This document shows positions 1-7,798 of a DNA stretch of 40,002 nt, one piece after another (positions within the stretch are counted from its first letter, which is position 1; each line of letters begins with the position of its first letter). The position numbers and the translations under genes were made by a program. Below the pieces are notes generated by a model. That model did not search any database. It saw nothing but the letters and a program-made list of their open reading frames with translations, and was not told the DNA's origin. Source of the DNA: Aquimarina pacifica (GTDB taxonomy: Bacteria > Bacteroidota > Bacteroidia > Flavobacteriales > Flavobacteriaceae). The DNA is taken from contig NZ_JACC01000052.1 in NCBI RefSeq assembly GCF_000520955.1, positions 1 through 40,002 of the forward strand, given 5' to 3'.

Positions 1-40
1 AATTGTAACGCTATTTCAGGACAAGACAGATTTTATAAGC

Positions 41-73
41 AAAAACCCGCCAAGATTAATTCGACGGGTTTTT
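41..73. terminator. Bidirectional hairpin terminator
   Basis: AAAAACCCG at 41-49 pairs with CGGGTTTTT at 65-73 across a 15-base loop. The A-tract on one side and T-tract on the other let it work in both directions. It lies about 95 bases beyond the stop of the minus-strand PL7 gene and may also end a gene outside the left edge. Confidence 0.7.
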
Positions 74-166
74 ATTCAGGTATTTTGGGGCAATTTATTG
101 GCGTATTCTAAATAATAGTATACGAGGTTTATTGTTTTTAGTTGTTTTCTTAGTATTGATCAAGTT

Positions 167-1465
167 TTATAATCCATCTATTGTGAATAGTTCCCATGCA
201 CCTGGATCACCAGATCGGTTACAAGTCATGGATTGTGTGCCGTTTTCAGAACTGATAAGTCTGCCGTTATTTCCTCTGAAAGCGTACTTGCCATTTTCTT
301 CAATTAACGTAAATCTCTCCCATTCTAGGATTTCTGTTCTATCACAGATAATCGGGGCAGTTCCGTTCATAGAGGTTACGTATCTACCATTGTTTCCTTT
401 TAAAGATACAGTGCCATCGTCATTGTAAATTAGCTCAAACTGCTCCCATTCTGCATCGTCAGTTCTATTACAGTTCATATCTTTTGTTCCGTTTTCAGAA
501 CTAACATATTTATTGTTGTTCCCTTTTATAGTAATCATTGTAGAACCGCCACCAGAAGGAGGAGTGATACCGCCCTCACCATGGTATGTAGAGATACCGT
601 ACATTCTTACTTCACAAGTTTCTGATTTATCGTCATTCCAGTTAAAATAATTTCCGGTTTTGAAATAATTGGTGTATCGGTCATTGTAACCATTAGATTT
701 ATAATCATAATGATATTCATATCCTGTATCTAGTCCTCTGTCTGAACATTCTACCGAAGTATATAGCTTTCCATTTTCTACTTTGATCTTAAGGGTAAAT
801 TTATCATACCCTACATAACCTAGGTCTTTCTTTACAATGTCGTCTGAAGTCCACTCTCCGCTACTAGGTTTTACGTAGTATTCTACTTTGATCTCTCCAT
901 TATCCCAAGCTACCTTTACTGTGGCTGGGTTATTGTCGTTGTATCCATGAATCTGTCCAACAAATGTTCTTTCGTTACCACCACAGGCAACCATTTCCAT
1001 GGTAGATTCTAAGATATGCGTGTCACTGTCCATTACCCAGTTGTCTGATGTGGACTGATTACCTTGCCAGTATTCTCGTAACTCTGTACGGCAATATTTG
1101 CTGCCTCCTGTGCTTGATTGTCCAGAAGTTGTGTAGCCAGTGAATTTTGTTTTAAACGTATAGGATCCATCACTGTTTTTCCATACATAATCATCTTCTG
1201 AGCTAGTGAAGTTAGCATCTTCTAAATCTTCATAATAGATAGACGTAGCTTTTCCGGACCCATCACCTCTATCGAGGGGAACAGATAAATACCAGTTTTG
1301 CCAATTAAAACTTCCTGTTGCTACTTTTTGAGTGATATCGGCTTCTGCTGTTACTGATTCTTCAGGTATTGCATCTGTAAGATCATTAGTACAACTTATA
1401 AATGTATAGGTAAATAAAAGAGTAAATAGAATGCGTGTAATTAGAGTGAAAGTAATTTTTTTCAT
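167..1465 (-). CDS. PL7 family alginate lyase lipoprotein with C-terminal fascin-like beta-trefoil
   Basis: Predicted endo-acting alginate lyase that cleaves 4-O-linked uronate polymers by beta-elimination at the cell surface. Seen: a lipoprotein signal ending TFISC (Cys25), then a PL7 domain at about residues 52-295 with the three family blocks RTELR (126-130), QIH (171-173) and YFKTGNYFN (267-275). QIH is the variant usually linked to G-containing blocks, but substrate cannot be settled here. After a Gly/Pro/Ser linker (about 297-308), residues 309-432 hold three repeats of about 42 residues, each of the form GNN(G/N)(R/K)Y(V/I)(S/T)S.NGT…C(N/D)R…WE.F.L, which looks like a fascin-type beta-trefoil that probably binds sugar. 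There is no T9SS sorting domain. The next gene upstream on the same strand is a second PL7 lyase 916 bases away, so the two are probably separate transcripts under shared control. Confidence 0.92.
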   Translation of the reverse strand: MKKITFTLITRILFTLLFTYTFISCTNDLTDAIPEESVTAEADITQKVATGSFNWQNWYLSVPLDRGDGSGKATSIYYEDLEDANFTSSEDDYVWKNSDGSYTFKTKFTGYTTSGQSSTGGSKYCRTELREYWQGNQSTSDNWVMDSDTHILESTMEMVACGGNERTFVGQIHGYNDNNPATVKVAWDNGEIKVEYYVKPSSGEWTSDDIVKKDLGYVGYDKFTLKIKVENGKLYTSVECSDRGLDTGYEYHYDYKSNGYNDRYTNYFKTGNYFNWNDDKSETCEVRMYGISTYHGEGGITPPSGGGSTMITIKGNNNKYVSSENGTKDMNCNRTDDAEWEQFELIYNDDGTVSLKGNNGRYVTSMNGTAPIICDRTEILEWERFTLIEENGKYAFRGNNGRLISSENGTQSMTCNRSGDPGAWELFTIDGL

Positions 1466-1503
1466 TTTCCGTAATCTTTTGGGGTTATGTTGCTAATTTA
1501 TAT

Positions 1504-1517
1504 AAAAAATGATTACT
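1504..1517 (-). promoter_or_regulatory. 14-base motif shared by both PL7 upstream regions (copy 1)
   Basis: The minus strand reads AGTAATCATTTTTT, ending 39 bases upstream of the ATG at 1465. The identical 14-mer lies at the same 39-base distance upstream of the other PL7 gene (3521-3534). Equal sequence and position suggest a shared promoter or regulator site, or recent common ancestry of the upstream regions. Part of the match is a low-complexity T-run, which limits confidence. Confidence 0.4.
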
Positions 1518-1634
1518 AAATTCAAAAATAATGAGCTATTGGTAATTTTTTACGTTATTTGTTGAATAAATCGTATTATGTTGTGTTGATGTATATTGCT
1601 GAATCCTTTATAAATAGCGACTTTAAGCATATTT

Positions 1635-1657
1635 ACATTACGGTTAAACCATAATGT
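1635..1657. promoter_or_regulatory. Operator-like 23-base palindrome
   Basis: ACATTA-c-GGTT-a-AACC-a-TAATGT: the arms ACATTA/TAATGT and GGTT/AACC are perfectly complementary around a central A, with one mismatched pair. It lies about 170 bases upstream of the PL7 start at 1465. There is no T-tract, so a dimeric regulator site fits better than a terminator. The regulator is unknown. Confidence 0.4.
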
Positions 1658-1754
1658 TAAAATTTTACATTTTAACGTATTTCATCTAATTTTTTAATGT
1701 TTTTGACGTTTTTTAGGGTAATTTTTACCGGTTTTTTTTGTTAAAAACGTCAGA

Positions 1755-1776
1755 TTTACGAAAACGTTTGCGTAAA
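1755..1776. promoter_or_regulatory. LacI/GalR-type operator-like palindrome
   Basis: A 22-base inverted repeat: TTTACG, A, the self-complementary core AAACGTTT, G, then CGTAAA. Twenty of 22 positions pair. The central CpG and AAACGTTT core are typical of LacI/GalR-family operators such as the E. coli PurR box. It sits about 290 bases upstream of the first PL7 gene. No LacI-family gene is present in the window, so the regulator would be encoded elsewhere. Confidence 0.5.
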
Positions 1777-2308
1777 ATGCTACTTTTTCTTGATTTTTAA
1801 GCTATAATCGATCTGTTGCTTTTTGAGGAATAGTACTTGTAATAATAGGTTTAGGTTCGGGATTTCGGGATTGATTTTATGAAATAAGGTGTTCAAAAAA
1901 TGGTACTTTCTTTGTTTCTTATTTCGGGATAGTAAAGAATAGTAAATCGATTTTTTTAAACAATGAAGAGATATATTGCTATGTGGATCATAATTCTGTC
2001 AAAAAACTGAATTAAAGAAAGTGAAAAGAATTGGATCTGGTGGTATCTTTTATAAGAGTGTGTAGTTGTATTTCTTGCTTAAAAGCAAACAATAATATGT
2101 ATAAGGAATGGTAATTATATAACTGCTCGGATCTCTTCTCATAAAAATATTTAATCAGAGTTGTGTGTTTTTCTTTTCTTAACGAAACTGATTACAATAG
2201 TATTTTTGCCTTAGAGTCCTTATTATAATGGGCTATGGGTTGTATTGAGTTAGTTTTGTAGGGTATAAATCAATTGGGTAAAAAGCTTATGTAATTAGAT
2301 TTATAAGA

Positions 2309-2347
2309 GGAGGCCCCGTTAATTTATTTTAACGAGGCCTTCTTTTA
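2309..2347. terminator. Hairpin terminator after second PL7 gene
   Basis: GGAGGCCCCGTTAA pairs with TTAACGAGGCCTTC with one mismatch and a short T/A-rich loop. It begins 35 bases beyond the stop of the minus-strand PL7 gene ending at 2382. The better T-run is on the plus strand, so it may work in both directions. Confidence 0.65.
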
Positions 2348-2381
2348 AATTAAAAAATTATTTTACTTATTTCTCTCAGTA

Positions 2382-3482
2382 CTAATTGTGGCTAGTAGTG
2401 ACTTTATGTAAAATTACTGTTGATGAGGCTGTAGTGTTTCCATTATATCTAAAATAGTTACCCGTTTTGAAATAGTTATCATAGGTATACCCATTACCAT
2501 CATAATCATAATACTCAACATAAGTACCATCATCACTTGTTGCTTCACAAATAACTCCTACAAATAATCTACCATCTTCGATTTTTACCTTAATAGTAAA
2601 TTTATTGTTATCGATATTATCAGCAATAACTATTTTATTGATATTACCTGAGTTACTATTCCACTCTGTTCCTGAAGCAGGTTTTATATAATATTCTAAT
2701 TCTAGATCACCATTATCCCATCTCAGTTTGATAGTTGCAGGAGAATTAGTGAGTGATCCAGTTTTAATACCATGAATTTGGCCAACATAGGTTTCTCCAC
2801 TTCCTTCGCATTCGACTACAGTAAGGGTTGATTCCATAATATGAGTTCCTGTATTCATAGACCAGTTATAGTCTGTGTCTTGAAACTCTTCACCTTCCGT
2901 TCCTCTCCAGTATTCTCTAAATTCTGTTCTGCAATATCTAGAGCCATTTACTGGACCAAATCCAGAAGTTGTATATCCAGTGAATTTCGTGTACATAGTG
3001 TAGCTGCCATCTTCATTTTCATAGAAGTATTCTTCTTCTTCGGTGGTGAGATTTCCTGCTGCTAACTCATCAGGTTCTATAGAGGTGGCTTTGTCTGCAC
3101 TTGTATTTTCCGAACTTTCTTCATTTTCAGGATCTCGGTCAATGGGTACGGATAGGTACCAGTTTTCCCATACAATAACACTTTCAGTTTCTCCTGTAGC
3201 ACCAGTCTCACCCGTAGCACCAGTCTCACCCGTAGCACCTGTTTCTCCTGTAGCACCAGTCTCACCCGTAGCACCTGTTTCTCCTGTAGCACCCGTTTCT
3301 CCTGTAGCACCAGTCTCACCCGTTTCTCCAGTAGCACCAGTTGAGCCTGTTGTTCCTCCATTATCATCATCAGGTACATCACCATCATCAGAGCCGCCAC
3401 AACTAATTACAAAAAGGGATAATAATACGATAAGTAGTTTAGTGTAGATTAAATTATTCAGGGGTTTTTTAGAATTCATCAT
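2382..3482 (-). CDS. PL7 family alginate lyase lipoprotein with collagen-like Gly-X-Thr linker
   Basis: Predicted surface-anchored alginate lyase. Seen: lipoprotein signal ending FVISC (Cys28), an acidic stretch (SDDGDVPDDD), then residues 46-99 as 18 uninterrupted G-X-T triplets, X being Ala, Glu or one Ser, mostly in the order GATGET. The PL7 domain follows (about 105-365) with RTEFR (185-189; the usual motif is RTELR), QIH (235-237) and YFKTGNYFR (337-345). The protein ends shortly after the lyase domain, with no binding module or sorting domain. The collagen-like stretch probably forms a stalk that holds the enzyme away from the outer membrane; the Thr in every third position is a possible glycosylation site, as in Gly-X-Thr collagen-like spore proteins. 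Two adjacent Met codons could serve as start. Confidence 0.9.
   Translation of the reverse strand: MMNSKKPLNNLIYTKLLIVLLSLFVISCGGSDDGDVPDDDNGGTTGSTGATGETGETGATGETGATGETGATGETGATGETGATGETGATGETGATGETESVIVWENWYLSVPIDRDPENEESSENTSADKATSIEPDELAAGNLTTEEEEYFYENEDGSYTMYTKFTGYTTSGFGPVNGSRYCRTEFREYWRGTEGEEFQDTDYNWSMNTGTHIMESTLTVVECEGSGETYVGQIHGIKTGSLTNSPATIKLRWDNGDLELEYYIKPASGTEWNSNSGNINKIVIADNIDNNKFTIKVKIEDGRLFVGVICEATSDDGTYVEYYDYDGNGYTYDNYFKTGNYFRYNGNTTASSTVILHKVTTSHN
3186..3347 (-). repeat. In-frame tandem repeat encoding collagen-like stalk
   Basis: 162 bases built of near-identical 18-base units (GATGET) and 9-base variants encode residues 46-99 of the PL7 protein. Units differ at wobble positions (for example GTAGCACC followed by AGT, TGT or CGT on the plus strand). 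Such in-frame arrays can gain or lose units by slippage without breaking the reading frame. Confidence 0.85.
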
Positions 3483-3520
3483 GTATTGTTTTATGGTTTT
3501 TGGGACGACAAAAATAGTAA

Positions 3521-3534
3521 AAAAAATGATTACT
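3521..3534 (-). promoter_or_regulatory. 14-base motif shared by both PL7 upstream regions (copy 2)
   Basis: The minus strand reads AGTAATCATTTTTT, 39 bases upstream of the first ATG at 3482, the same distance as in the other PL7 gene. Just downstream of it the minus strand carries TATTTTTG (3509-3516), a match to the Bacteroidota TAnnTTTG -7 element, so the motif would sit in the promoter. Confidence 0.4.
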
Positions 3535-3727
3535 TATTTTTTTTGAAGTACTAAATCGCAGAATATTAATCGTTTAAGTGCATTTTTTTCGGATAAAAGT
3601 ATCTTTTGTTTAATAATAACAAGAATTTTACTAAAAATTTACTTAATTATTATATTTCTCTTTAATTTTTGCGAATTTGTTCTTTCGCATTTGCTAAAAA
3701 TTGGGATGTATCCTAATGGTTAAATTG

Positions 3728-3735
3728 TAAATTTG
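3728..3735 (+). promoter_or_regulatory. Candidate TAnnTTTG -7 promoter element
   Basis: TAAATTTG fits the Bacteroidota -7 consensus TAnnTTTG and lies 22 bases before the ATG at 3758. A TTG occurs upstream (3701-3703), but its 24-base spacing is a little long. It would drive the three-gene operon ending with hemL. Confidence 0.4.
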
Positions 3736-3757
3736 CACAACTTAATATGGAATTAAA

Positions 3758-4711
3758 ATGTTTTTTTCTTCTTTTAATAACGATAGATCAAAAAATGAGG
3801 AGATACTCCATCCAGTTTTAGAAAAAGCGGGAGTTTCTTTATCTATAAAAAGAGAAGATCAACTTCATGAATATGTGTCGGGGAATAAATTCAGAAAGCT
3901 AAAATATAATTTTATTGAAGCAAAAAGATTGGGGTATACTACCCTCCTCACTTTCGGAGGAGCCTATAGCAACCATATTGAAGCTACAGCTGCTGCTGGT
4001 AAAATAATGGGGTTTCAAACAATTGGGGTAATTCGTGGTGATGAATTGGCAAAAAACTTAGAAAATACTTTGTCAAATAACGAAACATTGTATCGTGCAT
4101 CTGAAGCGGGTATGCAATTTGAATTTGTGTCAAGAGCGCACTACAGAGATAAAATGAATCCAGATTTTTTAGAGACATTAAGAACTGAGTTAGGGGCCTT
4201 TTATATCATTCCCGAAGGAGGGACAAATTTGTTAGCGGTTAAAGGGTGTGCAGAAATATTGAATCCAAAAGATAGTGATTTTGATGTCTTATGCTGTGCA
4301 GTAGGAACAGGAGGAACAATTGCAGGAATTATTAATAGTACTACTTCCAATCAAAAAGTTTTAGGTTTTCCAGCGCTGAAAGGGGATTTTTTAAGTGCAG
4401 AAATTAAGAAATACACTTCAAAAACTAATTGGCAGCTTAGTAATGAATATCATTTTGGGGGATATGGTAAAATAAATAAAGAAGGGATAGCGTTTATCAA
4501 TACATTCTATGATCAACAACAGATTTTATTAGATCCTATATATACTGGTAAAATGATGTATGGAATTTTTGATATGATCGAAAAAGGGATGTTTTCAAAA
4601 AATACTCGTATTTTAGCCATTCATACCGGAGGAATACAGGGAATCGCAGGTATGAACAAAAAATTAAAGAAAAAGAAGCTGCCTCTTATTACAGCTGGAT
4701 ATTCGAAATGA
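3758..4711 (+). CDS. 1-aminocyclopropane-1-carboxylate deaminase/D-cysteine desulfhydrase family protein
   Basis: PLP-dependent enzyme of the tryptophan-synthase-beta fold, probably cytoplasmic. Seen: SGNKFRKLKYN at 41-51, where Lys44 matches the PLP lysine of the GNKxRK motif; GGAYSNH (67-73), the family Ser/Asn loop; and a Gly-rich phosphate-binding loop GTGGT around residue 188. The length of 317 residues is slightly short for ACC deaminases (about 338) and typical of flavobacterial members. The family includes ACC deaminases and D-cysteine desulfhydrases, and sequence reading does not separate them; D-cysteine or another D-amino acid is more likely than ACC in this setting. The stop overlaps the start of the next gene (ATGA), implying translational coupling. 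Confidence 0.88.
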   Translation: MFFSSFNNDRSKNEEILHPVLEKAGVSLSIKREDQLHEYVSGNKFRKLKYNFIEAKRLGYTTLLTFGGAYSNHIEATAAAGKIMGFQTIGVIRGDELAKNLENTLSNNETLYRASEAGMQFEFVSRAHYRDKMNPDFLETLRTELGAFYIIPEGGTNLLAVKGCAEILNPKDSDFDVLCCAVGTGGTIAGIINSTTSNQKVLGFPALKGDFLSAEIKKYTSKTNWQLSNEYHFGGYGKINKEGIAFINTFYDQQQILLDPIYTGKMMYGIFDMIEKGMFSKNTRILAIHTGGIQGIAGMNKKLKKKKLPLITAGYSK

Positions 4712-5610
4712 TAAAAAATATACTAATTATATGCAGTTTTGCATTTCTGGTTTCTTGCGGAGGAAATAAAAAAGTGATTACCAGTTCTTCTGGAAAACAT
4801 CATACTGCACGAAAAACTGTTATTGCGTCTACACCGACGCCAAAGTCTACAAGTAAAGTTACTAAAGTAACACAAACTACTATTAAAACTACAAATGAGG
4901 ATAAACCATTACTGGTTCTGTCTTATAGTGATAGGGTGCAACGGTATGTAAATGAGTTTTCTGAGATTGCAATGAGCGAAATGAAGACGTATGGCATTCC
5001 TGCTAGTATTACACTTGCTCAGGGGATTTTAGAATCCGGAGCCGGATATGGTGATTTAACTCAAAGGGCTAAAAATCATTTTGGAATTAAGTGCCACGAT
5101 TGGACCGGTGATCGCGTATATCATGATGATGATCGCTCTCAAGAATGTTTTAGGAAGTATACAGATGCTAGTAAATCTTTCAGAGATCATTCTTTATTTT
5201 TGAAAAACAGAAAACGATATTCCAGATTATTTACATTTAGTCAAAAAGATTATAAATCTTGGGCAAGGGGGCTAAGAGAAGCAGGATACGCTACAGATAA
5301 AAAATATCCTCAAAAATTAATTGCAATCATAGAAAAATATGGGTTGTCCTCTTATGATTATGAGGTATTGGGCCAAAAAACCAAAAAAACAGTAACAAAA
5401 GGAGGTGCTACTCGTGTAGTTGGGGCAAAACCTTTGAACACAAAAGGGCATGTAGTTGCCAAAGGAGATACATTGTATTCAATCTCAAAGAAATATAAAA
5501 TTTCTGTTGAAGAACTAAAGATGTTTAATAACCTGTTAGATAACACCATTACAGTAGGGCAAGTATTAAAAACCACCGCTACTGCTGACGAAGAAGAAGA
5601 TTTTAACTAA
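4708..5610 (+). CDS. Glucosaminidase-domain lipoprotein with LysM
   Basis: Predicted peptidoglycan hydrolase. Seen: lipoprotein signal ending FLVSC (Cys17); a Thr/Ser/Lys-rich linker (about 25-66); a GH73-type N-acetylglucosaminidase domain at about 75-215 with LAQGILESGAGYG, where Glu109 is the likely catalytic acid, followed by KNHFGIKC; and a C-terminal LysM (about 247-290: GDTLYSISKKYKIS…ITVGQVLK) that binds peptidoglycan glycan. It probably acts in the periplasm, anchored in the outer or inner membrane. The start codon overlaps the end of the preceding gene by four bases, and hemL starts two bases after the stop, so all three are one operon. Why a cell-wall hydrolase is coupled to hemL is unclear; it may be only a conserved flavobacterial arrangement. 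Confidence 0.9.
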   Translation: MIKNILIICSFAFLVSCGGNKKVITSSSGKHHTARKTVIASTPTPKSTSKVTKVTQTTIKTTNEDKPLLVLSYSDRVQRYVNEFSEIAMSEMKTYGIPASITLAQGILESGAGYGDLTQRAKNHFGIKCHDWTGDRVYHDDDRSQECFRKYTDASKSFRDHSLFLKNRKRYSRLFTFSQKDYKSWARGLREAGYATDKKYPQKLIAIIEKYGLSSYDYEVLGQKTKKTVTKGGATRVVGAKPLNTKGHVVAKGDTLYSISKKYKISVEELKMFNNLLDNTITVGQVLKTTATADEEEDFN

Positions 5611-5612
5611 CT

Positions 5613-6899
5613 ATGATCTATAAAAGAAGTAGTGCATTATTCGCTGAAGCACAAAAAGTTATTCCTGGAGGAGTTAATTCGCCAGTTCGAGCGTTCAAAG
5701 CTGTAGGAGGGGATCCTATTTTTGTTACAGAGGCTAAAGGCGCATATTTATATGACGAAGATGGGAACAAACTCATAGACTATATCAATTCTTGGGGCCC
5801 CATGATTTTAGGACATGCGCATCCCCCTGTAGTCAATGCGGTTATTGACAAAGCAAAAAGAGGAACTAGCTTTGGTATGCCTACTGAAATAGAAACCGAG
5901 ATAGCAGCGCTTGCTGTAGCTATGGTACCAAATATAGATAAAATACGGTTTGTAAATTCGGGTACCGAAGCATGTATGAGTGCCGTTCGATTGGCTAGAG
6001 GATACACCGGAAGAGATAAAATTATCAAGTTTGCGGGATGTTATCATGGACATAGCGATTCTTTTTTAATACAAGCAGGTAGTGGTGCTGTAACTTTTGG
6101 GAGCCCGAACAGTCCTGGAGTAACCAAAGGAACTGCTCAAGATACACTGTTAGCCCGATATAATGATTTATCAAATGTAGAAAGTATTATCACTTCGAAT
6201 CCAGAAGAAATAGCCTGTATTATTATTGAGCCCGTTGCAGGGAATATGGGGTGTATTCCTCCTAAAAAAGGATTTCTTGAAGGACTTAGGACATTGTGTG
6301 ATACACATAATATACTTCTTATTTTTGATGAAGTAATGACTGGTTTTAGACTAGCTAAAGGAGGAGTTCAAGAATTATTCGGCGTAGACGCAGATATTGT
6401 TACTTTTGGTAAGGTAATAGGAGGAGGACTTCCTGTTGGAGCTTTTGCCGCAAGGTCAGAAATTATGAATCACTTGGCTCCCTTAGGACCCGTATATCAA
6501 GCAGGTACCTTAAGTGGTAATCCGTTAGCCATGGCAGCGGGATTGGCAATGCTTACAGAATTAAATGCAAACCCAAATATATTTACTAGTCTTGCAGATA
6601 AAACGGCATATTTACATAAAGGGATTGCCGAGGCATTAGACGCAAATAATATAGTATATACAATTAATAGAACGGGGTCTATGATTTCGGTTCATTTTGC
6701 TGAGGATCCAGTAGTAGATTTTGAATCTGCAGCGAAAGGTAATAATGATAGATTTAAAAAATTCTTTCACGGAATGTTAGATCAAGGAATATACATTGCA
6801 CCAAGCGCATTCGAAACATGGTTTATAACAGAGGCCTTGACCTATAAAGATCTTGATGATACCATCACTGCTGTTGCAAAGGTTGCAAAAACACTGTAA
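5613..6899 (+). CDS. hemL: Glutamate-1-semialdehyde 2,1-aminomutase
   Basis: Converts glutamate-1-semialdehyde to 5-aminolevulinate with PLP/PMP, the second step of the C5 tetrapyrrole (haem) pathway; cytoplasmic. Seen: the N-terminal PGGVNSPVRAFKAVGG, RFVNSGTEACMSAVRLARG (112-130), YHGHSDS (144-150), FDEVMTGFR (238-246) and the PLP lysine Lys267 in TFGKVIGGGLPVGAF. The length of 428 residues is normal for the family. Last gene of the operon starting at 3758. A weak hairpin (ATGGTT 6911-6916 with AACCAT 6932-6937) at the convergent junction with the TIR gene may act as terminator. Confidence 0.97.
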   Translation: MIYKRSSALFAEAQKVIPGGVNSPVRAFKAVGGDPIFVTEAKGAYLYDEDGNKLIDYINSWGPMILGHAHPPVVNAVIDKAKRGTSFGMPTEIETEIAALAVAMVPNIDKIRFVNSGTEACMSAVRLARGYTGRDKIIKFAGCYHGHSDSFLIQAGSGAVTFGSPNSPGVTKGTAQDTLLARYNDLSNVESIITSNPEEIACIIIEPVAGNMGCIPPKKGFLEGLRTLCDTHNILLIFDEVMTGFRLAKGGVQELFGVDADIVTFGKVIGGGLPVGAFAARSEIMNHLAPLGPVYQAGTLSGNPLAMAAGLAMLTELNANPNIFTSLADKTAYLHKGIAEALDANNIVYTINRTGSMISVHFAEDPVVDFESAAKGNNDRFKKFFHGMLDQGIYIAPSAFETWFITEALTYKDLDDTITAVAKVAKTL

Positions 6900-6921
6900 A
6901 ATGTTTTAATATGGTTGTTTG

Positions 6922-7470
6922 CTAAGAGCTTAACCATGCTCCCAATTCTTCAATAGAGCCATCTGGATACTTTACTTCGTATCGATCCTGAACATGGTCA
7001 CTTTTTTGGATGTATGGATATTTTTGTAAATAAGCTGAACCACTGTAATCTGTGTAATCTTTGCGCACAGGGAGTATAGCAATTTGATCTATCGATTTTT
7101 GTGTGTTTGCATATCTGAGCTCCCATTTACATTCTTTAGAATCAATAGCCTCTTCTGTTGCTAAAAAAATAAATTTTCTATTTTCCTTAATACGTTTTTC
7201 TTTTTTCTCTTTAGAATCCTGAATATTAGTGTTGTATATAGAATGTTCTTCGTCAAGCCAATCAGCATAAATAAGAACACCAAAACCTTTTAAGAAATTG
7301 ATGGCACTATCTAATTCTTCTAATTGGTTAGGTTGATGCGAAATCCATAAGGTAACTTTTAATAATTTAGTTTCTTGTTTAAAAAGTTGTAGACTCTCGG
7401 TGACTGGTTTGCGATATATTCTTGCAGCATTTCTAAACTGCAATAAGCCGTGTCTAGGTAATATATTCAT
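6922..7470 (-). CDS. Stand-alone TIR-like (toll-interleukin receptor) domain protein
   Basis: A small, single-domain, probably cytoplasmic protein. From the start used here the TIR-like region covers most of its 182 residues: VTLWISHQPNQLEELDSAINFLKGFGVLIYADWLDE (the betaA-alphaA-betaB part), an RKFIFLATEEA strand, SKECKWELRYA with the conserved WE expected to carry the catalytic Glu of NADase-type TIRs, and IAILPVRK…YSGSAYLQKYPYI. The layout resembles bacterial 'toll-interleukin receptor' proteins with VYVDW…W(E)…AILP…YLGLYPY. The role is unknown: NAD+ cleavage, cyclic-ADP-ribose signalling or scaffolding are possible. No effector or sensor gene adjoins it. Start: an ATG at 7527 and a TTG at 7536 lie upstream in frame. 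I prefer the ATG at 7470 because a -7-like element (7534-7541) overlaps the upstream starts and the extra residues do not look like the domain. Confidence 0.75.
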   Translation of the reverse strand: MNILPRHGLLQFRNAARIYRKPVTESLQLFKQETKLLKVTLWISHQPNQLEELDSAINFLKGFGVLIYADWLDEEHSIYNTNIQDSKEKKEKRIKENRKFIFLATEEAIDSKECKWELRYANTQKSIDQIAILPVRKDYTDYSGSAYLQKYPYIQKSDHVQDRYEVKYPDGSIEELGAWLSS

Positions 7471-7533
7471 GTGTGATATCTGTGATTTACTAAAATTAAT
7501 AACGTAATAATTAGCGTTTTGGTACATTTTAAA

Positions 7534-7541
7534 CAAACGTA
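7534..7541 (-). promoter_or_regulatory. Candidate -7 element for the TIR gene
   Basis: The minus strand reads TACGTTTG, matching TAnnTTTG. Transcription would start around 7527-7530, giving a leader of about 57 bases for the ATG at 7470 or a nearly leaderless message for the ATG at 7527. No clear -33 TTG is seen. Confidence 0.35.
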
Positions 7542-7798
7542 AGTATTGCCTACTTGTAGTGATACATTGATGTTACACCATAATTCTAAGATAAAAATCA
7601 TAGTATTTGAAGATAGTGTGAAATGTATTGAAATATTTTTTTAGAAGATTTATGGGGAAATTTACACTATAATCAGAAATCAAAAGCATTGTACTTTATT
7701 GAGAAAGCCATTGTGAGTTTTGATTCCCTGAAAATGACTTACCCCTTTTTTGATGTAAAATATACATCTATTTTCTAAAAAATTAAATAACATATATT

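Larger units (their letters stand above)
1466..2381. other. 916-base intergenic region between two PL7 genes
   Basis: No convincing gene is seen; the longest open stretch examined, starting near 1964, encodes only about 15 codons. It contains a shared 14-mer near the first PL7 start, two operator-like palindromes (1635-1657 and 1755-1776), an AT-rich hairpin-prone stretch (1705-1751, GACGTTTTTT against AAAAACGTC with an inner GGTAA/TTACC stem) and the terminator of the second PL7 gene at its right end. The regulatory elements are listed separately. Confidence 0.6.

Noticed and set aside
1964..2011. 15-codon ORF in the PL7 intergenic region
   Set aside because: Too short, no ribosome site, no second copy for comparison.
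3186..3347. Possible CRISPR array
   Set aside because: The repeats are contiguous 18-base and 9-base coding units with no unique spacers, and they translate as G-X-T triplets in the PL7 frame.
3043..3447. Plus-strand ORF with VAPVSP repeats
   Set aside because: It is the antisense reading of the collagen-like repeat in the PL7 gene; its regularity comes from the DNA repeat.
6911..6937. Hairpin at the hemL/TIR junction as a firm terminator
   Set aside because: The stem is only six pairs with a 15-base loop and no T-run; mentioned under hemL but not listed as a separate feature.
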